The position numbers and the translations under genes are program-made. A stretch of 64,000 nucleotides of DNA, taken from Streptomyces orinoci. Its GTDB lineage: Bacteria > Actinomycetota > Actinomycetes > Streptomycetales > Streptomycetaceae. The DNA lies in contig NZ_PHNC01000004.1 in assembly GCF_003121295.1 (NCBI RefSeq), positions 141,001 to 205,000 on the forward strand, written 5' to 3'. Shown here piece by piece: positions 22,311 to 29,094 of the stretch; the first letter of the stretch is position 1; every line of letters begins with the position of its first letter. The notes beneath the pieces were generated by a model. The model was given only the letters and a program-made list of their open reading frames with translations. It did not search any database and had not been told where the DNA came from.

Positions 22311-23198
22311 TCAGTGTTCGTCGGCGAAGAGTTCGTCGGCCGTGGCGACGGAGAAGGCGCGGTCCAGCCAGATTTGCAGGGTGTCGAGGTCCTTGCACTC
22401 GGTGACCCGCTGTCGCACTTCGGGGGAGGCCGAGATCCCGCGCCGCTCAAGCGCGACCAGCACCAGCCTCGCCCGCTCCTCGGCCCGGCCTTCCTCCCGG
22501 CCTTCCTCGAAGGATTCCTCGATGAGCGTGCCCCGGCCGGGGAAAAAGGTTCCAGGCATCAGCATCCTCCAAGTCTCTCTTGCCGGGGTGTCCCCCAGGC
22601 CGATCTCGAGTAGTTCACTGCAGTACTTGACGGTCTGCGGATCAGCCGTTCCCAGCGCACGCGCCAGTGCCTCAAGTATGGCCGGAAGATTCGGGCTACG
22701 GCCGTGTGTCAAGGCGGAGAAGGTGGCAAGGGTCGGGTCCTTGGCCGCCTCCTCCTGGTCCAGGATCTCCGGGACGTTTCCGGGGCTGAGGACCAGCGGG
22801 TGCAGGGACAGCGCCGTCCAGTCCTTGGTGCCGAGCTCAAAGGGCCCGGATGCCCAGGTGGCGGTTGCCTTGTCCTGGCAGACCACGAGCAGCAGCGCCG
22901 GGCGCTGGTACTTCGCCTTGAGATGGGAGAGGTAGTACGCCCAGTTGACCGCCTTGTCCTCGTCGCGGCGCCCCTGCGCCTCGATGGCGAGGAGGAACCC
23001 TCCGCCGTCGGGTGGCTTGATGCGCAGCACGCTGTCCACGCGCCGCTCCAACGGCCGGATTTCCGTGGTGTCGGGTGTGAGCGCCTCCACGCCCGCCTCC
23101 GCGGGATAGGGGACACCCAGGATCTGGAAGACGGGTCTCAATAGCTCCGGACGTTCCTGGAAAATCCGGTGCGAGGCCTCGTGGCGCGAAGTGACCAT
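22311..23198 (-). CDS. Rpn-like PD-(D/E)XK nuclease family protein
   Basis: A 295-residue protein of the transposase-like/Rpn nuclease group common in Streptomyces accessory DNA. The nuclease core can be read as RRVDSVLRIKPPDGGGFLLA followed by IEAQGRRDEDKAVNWAYYLS (Asp, then E-x-Q, then the charged helix, about residues 52-90). The C-terminal half is helical, ending with an Arg/Glu-rich EESFEEGREEGRAEERARLV segment that is probably coiled coil. Rpn relatives in E. coli cut DNA and promote RecA-independent recombination; in Streptomyces the role is untested. It lies at the left border of the accessory island and is convergent with the amidohydrolase operon. Confidence 0.78.
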   Translation of the reverse strand: MVTSRHEASHRIFQERPELLRPVFQILGVPYPAEAGVEALTPDTTEIRPLERRVDSVLRIKPPDGGGFLLAIEAQGRRDEDKAVNWAYYLSHLKAKYQRPALLLVVCQDKATATWASGPFELGTKDWTALSLHPLVLSPGNVPEILDQEEAAKDPTLATFSALTHGRSPNLPAILEALARALGTADPQTVKYCSELLEIGLGDTPARETWRMLMPGTFFPGRGTLIEESFEEGREEGRAEERARLVLVALERRGISASPEVRQRVTECKDLDTLQIWLDRAFSVATADELFADEH

Positions 23199-23335
23199 GA
23201 TCGGACCGTATGGCTATGGATGGCGGCGTGTGGGGTGGATGGCGAGCAATCACTCGATCGTGCTTGCGATCGTCGCGCCCTTGACGGGGGTCGCAGACCT
23301 GGCGTCTTCTCTGCTCCACAGGTGAGTTGACACGC

Positions 23336-24517
23336 TCAGCAGGAATGCTGGACGGGCACGGGATCGCCGGGCGAATCCAGCCACACGCGTTCGCCGTCTT
23401 CGTCCACGGTCAGGCCGAAGCGGCCGAAGTCCGGCCGGCCGTGTTCGTCCCACCACCGGTAGGCGGCCGCTACCTCGTCCCAGAGGCGTCGGGGCCCCGA
23501 CTGGCGAACCTCGAACTCCGTACGGTCCGCTTCGTACTCGACGGTCGCCCAGGACGTGACGGCCGTATCCCGAAGCCAGAGCGTGTATGAGCCGTCCGGG
23601 TACTCCTCCATCCATGGGAACGCGCCGGGAACTTGCACTCCGATGGCGAACATAACCGCCCAGTCGCCAACTGCTTCAGGAGATAGGTGAGTCAGGCTTT
23701 TCACCCCGTCCGCCGGCCACTTCATCCCCTTGAGGTACTCGCGGATGTGCCGCCGCTCCATCCGCTGCGCGCGGAGCCGCATAAACGCGGATGAGCCGGT
23801 AAAGAAGCCGGTCGCGGTGCCGTTCCCGGCAACCGTCAGGCGCACAATCGCCTCCCCTCCGTACACGGGCCCCCATGGAGCGACGATCAGCCCGCCGGGC
23901 TGGGTCTGCGCCACCCATGCGCGGGGCACGTGGCCGACGGAGCAGGTGGCGATCAGGCGGTCGTACGGGGCGGCGTCGGGGTATCCCCGTGCTCCGTCGC
24001 CGACGATCGTCAATGGGTGGAAGCCCGCCGCCGAGAGCCGCTTGCGGGCGTCGCGCGCACTGGCCTCGTCCACCTCCACCGTGACGACGTTCTCCGCGCC
24101 CAGCCGATGGGAAAGCAGAGCGGCATTCCAGCCGGTGCCGGTACCGATTTCCAGCACGCGCTGGTCTGGCTCGACGCTCAAGACGTTGAGCATGGAGAAA
24201 ACCATGGTCGGCATGGAACTGGAACTGGACGGCACCCTGCCCTTGCCGGCTCCGGCGTACGCCCCGTCGTCCCACTGCGTGGTGATCGGCGCATCGCGAT
24301 AGACGGCCGCCCACCATGTGTCGGGGTCCTCACCACGGCTCACCCGATCGCTCTGCCGGTTCATTCCGGCCCGGCCGGGCCAGATGACGTCCGGGACGAA
24401 GAGGTGACGGGGTACGGCCTCGAATGCCGGCAGCCAGTCGTCGGCCAGCGCTCCCTCGCTCAGGAGCGCGGAGGCGAGCCGCTTGGGGCCCGCCTCCTTC
24501 ATGCTGTGCGCGTCCAC
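23336..24517 (-). CDS. Protein-L-isoaspartate O-methyltransferase homologue, probable RiPP maturase
   Basis: A 393-residue SAM-dependent methyltransferase. The N-terminal DDWLPAFEAVPRHLFVPDVI and the serine run SSSSSMPTMVFSML (about residues 97-110) are typical of the long PIMT branch associated with peptide natural products. Motif I is VLEIGTGTGWNAALL (121-135), followed by VVTVEVDEASARDARKRL and IVGDGARGYPDAAPYDRLIA. Ordinary repair PIMTs are about 210 residues; this one has an extra C-terminal domain of about 180 residues, as in the methyltransferases of graspetide and imiditide clusters. The GTG start is the base right after the stop codon of the small peptide gene (TGAGTG), indicating coupled translation. 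Expected chemistry: methylate an Asp side chain of the peptide, which then closes to an aspartimide. Confidence 0.85.
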   Translation of the reverse strand: MDAHSMKEAGPKRLASALLSEGALADDWLPAFEAVPRHLFVPDVIWPGRAGMNRQSDRVSRGEDPDTWWAAVYRDAPITTQWDDGAYAGAGKGRVPSSSSSMPTMVFSMLNVLSVEPDQRVLEIGTGTGWNAALLSHRLGAENVVTVEVDEASARDARKRLSAAGFHPLTIVGDGARGYPDAAPYDRLIATCSVGHVPRAWVAQTQPGGLIVAPWGPVYGGEAIVRLTVAGNGTATGFFTGSSAFMRLRAQRMERRHIREYLKGMKWPADGVKSLTHLSPEAVGDWAVMFAIGVQVPGAFPWMEEYPDGSYTLWLRDTAVTSWATVEYEADRTEFEVRQSGPRRLWDEVAAAYRWWDEHGRPDFGRFGLTVDEDGERVWLDSPGDPVPVQHSC

Positions 24518-24625
24518 TCAGCGACCGTCCGCGGGGTTCTGCCCATCGTTGGTGTTGCCACCCTCGTCCGAGCCGCCTCCGCCGTGCTTGTTTCCGCTGT
24601 CCGCGCTTGTCGCCCACCAAGTCAT
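24518..24625 (-). CDS. Candidate RiPP precursor peptide, 35 residues
   Basis: ATG at 24625 opens a 35-codon gene preceded by AAGGGGTGAGCACC, a good ribosome binding site. The peptide starts MTWWATSADS, has a GGGGSDEGG middle and ends NTNDGQNPADGR. It contains only four hydrophobic or aromatic residues beyond the start, no cysteine, and two Asp-Gly pairs (residues 27-28 and 33-34). Asp-Gly is the sequence most prone to aspartimide formation, and no threonine/serine/cysteine pattern for lanthionine is present. It directly precedes the PIMT gene with no spacer. No ATP-grasp, lanthionine or lasso gene is nearby, which points to an imiditide-like, methyltransferase-only RiPP. The WW pair near the start may be a recognition element. 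Confidence 0.7.
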   Translation of the reverse strand: MTWWATSADSGNKHGGGGSDEGGNTNDGQNPADGR

Positions 24626-24699
24626 GGTGCTCACCCCTTCGGAGCAGTGAGGAATGGATTGTTGTCCGTGCCGTTGTGCGGTGACGTGTGCAGCAGTGA

Positions 24700-24930
24700 T
24701 CAACGAAGGCGTGCCTGGTGGAAGTCGCGGTTCAGGCCGAGAGCCTTCGCGCGCTTCTCCGCTGACTGCTCGACCTGGACGGACAGGGCCGCCATCTCAT
24801 CCGGACCCAGCCGCAGTTCCGTCGGTTCGGAGGTGCCGTCCAAGTGGTGCAGGGTGATCAGCACGATGAAGCGCTGCTGCTGGTGGTCGTAGCGGATGTC
24901 GCGCTTCTGGGGACTGGCATGTGAGATCAC
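24700..24930 (-). CDS. Small protein of unknown role in the RiPP cluster
   Basis: A 76-residue soluble protein, first gene of the leftward unit. The start is taken as GTG at 24930, with GGAAGGG about 8 bases upstream. A beta-rich first half (IRYDHQQQRFIVLITLHHLD) is followed by TELRLGPDEMAALSVQVEQS and a basic helical end (AEKRAKALGLNRDFHQARLR). The size and beta-then-helix layout would suit a small peptide-binding protein, but it has no detectable match to the RiPP recognition element that I can claim. The precursor gene begins 74 bases after its stop. It is divergent from the XRE/TPR regulator with 177 bases between. Confidence 0.6.
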   Translation of the reverse strand: MISHASPQKRDIRYDHQQQRFIVLITLHHLDGTSEPTELRLGPDEMAALSVQVEQSAEKRAKALGLNRDFHQARLR

Positions 24931-25107
24931 GGGGCTTCGCCCTTCCGTCGTCCTTGGGAGTCCTGCCGGGTGCCGTCCAGTGAACGGCTTGCACCATCCC
25001 GACCGGGAGGGCGAAGCGCCGCCGTTCAGCTCCGGGAGACCGGACCAAATGACTCGGCCTTTACTGAGCCAGGGGACGTCCCGCACCCGTTCCCCTACGG
25101 TGACGGC

Positions 25108-26292
25108 ATGGCAGCCAATACCGAACTGGCGGCGCGCATGGCGGCGCTCGGGCTTACGCGCCTGGAACTTGCCGAACAACTGAATGACGTGATCGAGGAA
25201 TTCACCGGACGCCGTGGTGATCTCTCCGATCGCACCATTCGCCGCTATCTCTCCGGGCAGACCCGATGGCCGCAAGGCAGGCAACGAGCGGCGCTCAGCG
25301 CGGTGTTCCACCGTACGCCGGAGGAACTGGGCTTCACTCCGCCCTCGGCGTCGGCTGCCTCGAAGAGAAATGCCCACGCTGTGACACAGCAGATCGGCGG
25401 CACCGAAGTCCAACAGCTGCAAGACAGGTTCAACGTCCTTGTGGCCCGCGACAATCGATATGGCGGAGGCCCCGACATCGAAGCTCGTGCCGCCGACCTG
25501 GTGGAAGAAGCGCTGGCCTTCCAGCGGTACGGTTCGGTCAGCCGGCGCGTGCGAAGTGCCCTCTACGCCTGTGCTGCTTCATTCGCGTCCAGTGCCATGT
25601 GGGCAGCCATCGACAGCCGCCGTCGTGAAGCTGCGGAGTACCACTTCACTCGGGCATCCAGCCTCGCAACGGTCTCCGGTGACCAGGCCATTCAGTTCCG
25701 CATCTGGTCCCATGCGGGCAGCTTTTACCGCCATCTCGGGCGACCGGCGGACGCACTGGCCGCCAATGATGTGGCGCGCGGACTCCCCATCGCCCGCCGC
25801 GACCCGATGTTTGCTGCCCTGGGTCATGCTCGGCATGCCGCCATCCACGGCTCCATGGGAAATGCCACGGGGGTGCGCCGGGCACTTGCCCATGCTCATG
25901 GGGCACTTGACCGCGCCGACGCGAGTACCCGCAGGCCAGTCTGGATGACGGCGGTTTGCGACCGGGCGGAGATTGAGGAACTCGCCGTCTCCGCACATCT
26001 CAGCCTGGGGGACTTCCCGCGTGCGGAAGCTCATGCGTACCGCAGTCTGGCTCTACTGCGTCCCCATATGCGCCGTGACCGCGCCCTGGTCACCGCACGG
26101 CTGGCATGCGCGCAGCTTGGGCAGGGCGAACTTGAGCTCTCCCTCGCCACGGCGATGACCGTCTCTTCCGGCGCTTTGGCCCACCACCCCCGTGTCGCGG
26201 CGGTGCTGAACGAATTCGGCGCCAGGCTCAAGGCCATGGCTCCCAGGAGTACGCACTTCCGGACGTGGGAGGAGCACCAACACCCCTCCTGA
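25108..26292 (+). CDS. XRE-type regulator with TPR-like sensor domain
   Basis: A 394-residue protein with an N-terminal helix-turn-helix (ARMAALGLTRLELAEQLNDV, then SDRTIRRYLSGQTRWPQGRQ as recognition region, about residues 8-55). The rest (about 120-380) is a run of amphipathic helices with TPR spacing (ASSAMWAAIDSRRREAAEYH, DALAANDVARGLPIARRDPM, AEAHAYRSLALLRPHMRRDR), as in NsdA-like and peptide-sensing regulators of Gram-positive bacteria. It reads divergently from the small-protein/precursor/methyltransferase unit, so it is a good candidate for its regulator, perhaps sensing the mature peptide. Codon use shows more A/T in third positions than the surrounding core genes. Confidence 0.82.
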   Translation: MAANTELAARMAALGLTRLELAEQLNDVIEEFTGRRGDLSDRTIRRYLSGQTRWPQGRQRAALSAVFHRTPEELGFTPPSASAASKRNAHAVTQQIGGTEVQQLQDRFNVLVARDNRYGGGPDIEARAADLVEEALAFQRYGSVSRRVRSALYACAASFASSAMWAAIDSRRREAAEYHFTRASSLATVSGDQAIQFRIWSHAGSFYRHLGRPADALAANDVARGLPIARRDPMFAALGHARHAAIHGSMGNATGVRRALAHAHGALDRADASTRRPVWMTAVCDRAEIEELAVSAHLSLGDFPRAEAHAYRSLALLRPHMRRDRALVTARLACAQLGQGELELSLATAMTVSSGALAHHPRVAAVLNEFGARLKAMAPRSTHFRTWEEHQHPS

Positions 26293-26446
26293 TTCCGCTC
26301 CATGGCGGACCGGTGCGGGATTCCGCAGGCTCAGCCAGGACGCGGGTGCGGAAAGCAGGCCCACTTCAACTCCGTTAACTCTTACGAGTGTTGTGGTCCG
26401 CAGGCCGGGCCGCCGGCTCGTTCCCCCGAGCTAACTTGCCCGCATC

Positions 26447-26508
26447 GGGTCGCTTCGTACCGAACGCGAAGCGACCCCTGCCGGACGGCCACAACCCGTC
26501 GGCAGGGG
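26447..26508 (+). promoter_or_regulatory. Two overlapping perfect hairpins in the leader of the HTH pseudogene
   Basis: Hairpin 1 pairs GGGTCGCTTCG (26447-26457) with CGAAGCGACCC (26467-26477), 11 of 11. Hairpin 2 pairs CCCCTGCCG (26475-26483) with CGGCAGGGG (26500-26508), 9 of 9, extendable past one bulge. They share bases 26475-26477, so the complete stems cannot both form, as in attenuators. The region lies 36-97 bases before the ATG at 26544, and AAGGAGAG follows as ribosome binding region. It could instead be a terminator for the upstream regulator gene plus a leader stem. Confidence 0.6.
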
Positions 26509-26543
26509 TCTACACCCGCCAAGGAGAGAAGAGCTCCCCGCGC

Positions 26544-27442
26544 ATGCTCAAGTACTTTATCGCGCCCGAAGGCCGCTTCACCCGGGCGCCGAACGAGATC
26601 ATCCGTCATCCGCGCCTCGGCTCGGATGCCGTACGTCTGTTGCTATGGCTGCTCTCGCTGCCGCCCGGAGCGGATATGCCGCTGTCGGAGGCGGCGCGGC
26701 GGGCCGGGATCAAGAAGGCGGCGTTCCAGCGGGCCAAGGGGGAGTTGATCGAGGAGCGGTACGTCCATGAGTGGCGGACGCAGGGGCCGGACGGCCGTTG
26801 GGCGACGACCCAACTGGTCGCCGGTGCGCCGCTCGATGCCGAGGAAGCCCGTGCCGTCCGGGACGGGCGTCAGCCGAGTGACAGCAAACCGGCCCCCGGT
26901 GAGCCGTGTAGCCGGGCCGTCGCCCGCCCTCCCAGCCCTCCCGGCCCTCGCGGAGGGAGGAGCCGGTGGCGGAAGCGGCAACTGCGGTTCCGGCTGCGCT
27001 GGTTCGGCGGGGAGCGCAGATCCTTGCCGCCGTCTCGCATTCGGTACGGCAACTGCGGCTGAACGGAAGGGATATCCAGACCCTCGCCCCGCTCGCGGGC
27101 GAGTGGCTGCTGCGCGGTGCGGGGGCGGATGACCTGCGCGAGGCGCTGGTGAACGGGTTGCCGCAGCCGGTGCACTGCCCGGCGGCACTGCTGCGTGACC
27201 GGCTGGTGCGCAAGCGGCCGGAGATTCCCCGGCAACGGGTGGCCGCCGGGCCGCCGTTGGCGCCCCGGGTGGCGGGAATGGTCGAGTGCCGGGGGCGGCA
27301 CATCCAGCCTCGGCTGTTCCGGCCGGAGGCGGATGAGGTTCTGTGCGGGGAATGCCGGGAGGAGGACGGGCAAGCCGCCGCCCACGCCGAGATCACCGCG
27401 CGCGGCGCGGCGGCCGTGCGGGCGGTGTTGCGAAGGGGGTGA
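26544..27442 (+). pseudogene. Frameshifted helix-turn-helix protein of Streptomyces accessory regions
   Basis: ATG 26544 starts MLKYFIAPEGRFTRAPNEII, the conserved opening of an approximately 300-residue Streptomyces family with an N-terminal winged helix (SEAARRAGIKKAAFQRAKGE). After about residue 125 this frame degenerates into Arg/Pro-rich sequence and stops at 27062. The family's C-terminal half (LVRRGAQILAAVSHSVRQLR, LAPLAGEWLLRGAGADDLRE, and the zinc-knuckle end with CRGRH and LCGECR) continues in another frame from about 26912 to 27442. A one-base loss (or two-base gain) within the repetitive 26912-26960 stretch explains this. Alternatively GTG 26966, which has GGAGGG 8 bases upstream, now starts a separate second gene. 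Function is unknown; DNA binding is likely. Confidence 0.7.
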
Positions 27443-27453
27443 CGTGGACCCCC

Positions 27454-27484
27454 GGTAACAAGAATTGGGTACCCATGGGTAACA
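27454..27484. promoter_or_regulatory. Possible operator upstream of the fatty-acid hydroxylase gene
   Basis: GGTAACA occurs twice as a direct repeat (27454-27460 and 27478-27484), 24 bases apart, around the palindrome GGGTACCC (27467-27474). This A/T-richer patch stands out in its surroundings and ends 30 bases before the ATG at 27515, so it is a likely promoter/operator region. No regulator gene is adjacent. Confidence 0.35.
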
Positions 27485-27514
27485 CCCCCTAGCGACAAGC
27501 CAGTCGGCAAGCTT

Positions 27515-28399
27515 ATGGTGCGGAACATGCCGCACCTGCCCGATGTCGTGTTGTGGTCCGTGCCCGCCTTTGTCCTGCTCACCGCCCTGGAAGTGGTGAG
27601 TTACCGGCTGCATCCCGATGAGGAGGCCGAGGGGTACGAGGCCAAGGACGCGGCCACCAGTGTCGGTATGGGGCTGGGGAGTCTGGCCTTTGACGCGCTG
27701 TGGAAGGTGCCGATCGTCGCCATCTATACGGCGGTCTATGAACTGACGCCGCTACGGGTGCCCATCCTCTGGTGGACGCTGCCGCTGATGCTGCTGGTGC
27801 AGGACTTCTTCTACTACTGGTCGCACCGGGGACACCATGTCATCCGGATTCTGTGGGCCTGCCATGTGGTGCACCACTCCAGCCGGAAGTTCAACTTCAC
27901 CACCGCGCTGCGGCAGCCCTGGACCACCTGGACGGTGTGGCCGTTCTATGTGCCGATGGTGGCGGCGGGGGTGCACCCGGCGGCGGTGGCGTTCTGTTCC
28001 TCGGTGAATCTGGTCTATCAGTTCTGGGTGCATACGGAGCGGGTGCGGAAGCTGCCGCGGCCGTTTGAGTTTGTGCTCAATACGCCCTCGCACCACCGGG
28101 TGCACCATGCCTCGCAGGGTGGTTATCTGGACCGCAACTTCGGGGGGATTCTCATTATCTGGGACCGGATGTTCGGGTCCTTTGTGGCGGAGGGCGAGCG
28201 GCCGGTGTTCGGGCTGACCAAGAACATCGACACCTTCAACCCGCTGCGGGTGGCCACCCATGAGTATGTGGCCATCGCCAGGGACCTACGGGCGGCCAGG
28301 AGTTGGGGTGAGCGGCTGGGGCGGGTCTTCAGGGGGCCCGGGTGGCAGCCGCGTACGGCGCGTCCGTCCGGGGAACGGCTGCCGGAGCGGGTCGGATGA
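27515..28399 (+). CDS. Sterol desaturase/fatty acid hydroxylase family protein
   Basis: A 294-residue integral membrane di-iron oxygenase. The histidine clusters are complete: WSHRGHHVIRIL (about residues 107-118), CHVVHHSSRKFNF (about 121-133) and THRVHH-type PSHHRVHHASQGGYLDRNFG (about 192-211). About four membrane helices flank them. This superfamily covers sterol desaturases, carotene hydroxylases and alkylglycerol monooxygenase (AGMO). Its stop overlaps the start of a lysoplasmalogenase gene (ATGA), which favours a role in ether-lipid metabolism. ATG 27515 lacks a clear ribosome binding site; ATG 27527 is an alternative. Confidence 0.88.
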   Translation: MVRNMPHLPDVVLWSVPAFVLLTALEVVSYRLHPDEEAEGYEAKDAATSVGMGLGSLAFDALWKVPIVAIYTAVYELTPLRVPILWWTLPLMLLVQDFFYYWSHRGHHVIRILWACHVVHHSSRKFNFTTALRQPWTTWTVWPFYVPMVAAGVHPAAVAFCSSVNLVYQFWVHTERVRKLPRPFEFVLNTPSHHRVHHASQGGYLDRNFGGILIIWDRMFGSFVAEGERPVFGLTKNIDTFNPLRVATHEYVAIARDLRAARSWGERLGRVFRGPGWQPRTARPSGERLPERVG

Positions 28400-29094
28400 G
28401 GGGCGTACGGGGCCGGCTGGCGGCCTTCGCGGCGGCGGGCGGGGTGCATCTGGGTGCGCTGCTCACCCGGCGGCGCGGGGTGGAACGGGCCACCAAACCG
28501 GTGCTGATGCCGCTGCTGGCGGAGTATGTCCTGGTGCGCGGCGGGCCCCGACTGCTGGCGCTGGCCCTGCTGTTGGGGGCCGTGGGGGACGTTCTGCTGC
28601 AGTGTGAGGGGGAGGCGGCGTTCCTGGCGGGGATGGGGGCGTTCGCGGCCGGGCATGGGTGCTATCTGGCGCTGTTCGCACGGCAGCCGAAGAAGAATGC
28701 GTGCCGGCTGGCGGTGCCCTACGGAGCGGTGTGGGCGCTGAGTGTGGCGGCCCTCTGGCCGGGGCTGCCGTCACAACTGCGGCTGCCCGTCGCGTTGTAC
28801 AGCCTGTTGCTGACCGCGATGGCGGCGGGTGCCGCCGGGGCGGGGCCGCGGGCGGCGGCCGGGGGTGCGCTGTTTCTGCTGTCGGACGGGCTGATCGCCG
28901 GTGGGCTGGCGGGATGGCCGCAGGCGCGGGTTCCGCAGTTCTGGGTGATGGTGACGTATCTGGCGGCTCAGTTGCTGCTGGTGGAAGGGCTGTTGGCCCG
29001 GCCGGAGGGCAACGGGGCCGGGCGCGTGCCCGGCCCCGTCCCCGGGGAGGCGGGTCAGTCCTGGACGGCGGCCAGGGCGTCCACGATGCCATAG
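28396..29094 (+). CDS. Lysoplasmalogenase (YhhN/TMEM86 family)
   Basis: A 232-residue, eight-helix membrane protein. The family signature is seen in RATKPVLMPLLAEYVL (about residues 31-46), LLLGAVGDVLLQCEGEAAFL (about 58-77, with the conserved Asp of GDxxL) and FLAGMGAFAAGHGCYLALF. The late FLLSDGLIAGG carries the second conserved aspartate. YhhN enzymes cut the vinyl-ether bond of lysoplasmalogens. It overlaps the hydroxylase gene by 4 bases. Its 3' end overlaps the convergent subtilisin gene by 40 bases, so the C-terminal 13 residues (GQSWTAARASTMP) are shaped by that overlap and are probably not conserved. Confidence 0.84.
   Translation: MRGVRGRLAAFAAAGGVHLGALLTRRRGVERATKPVLMPLLAEYVLVRGGPRLLALALLLGAVGDVLLQCEGEAAFLAGMGAFAAGHGCYLALFARQPKKNACRLAVPYGAVWALSVAALWPGLPSQLRLPVALYSLLLTAMAAGAAGAGPRAAAGGALFLLSDGLIAGGLAGWPQARVPQFWVMVTYLAAQLLLVEGLLARPEGNGAGRVPGPVPGEAGQSWTAARASTMP

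Noticed and set aside
23336..24517. Ordinary repair PIMT (Pcm)
   Set aside because: It is about 180 residues longer than repair PIMTs, has the SSSSSMP variant before motif I, and is translationally coupled to a small peptide gene.
23336..25107. Graspetide (ATP-grasp RiPP) or lanthipeptide cluster
   Set aside because: No ATP-grasp ligase, LanB/C/M/KC or transporter gene lies anywhere in the neighbourhood, and the peptide has no Cys and few Ser/Thr.
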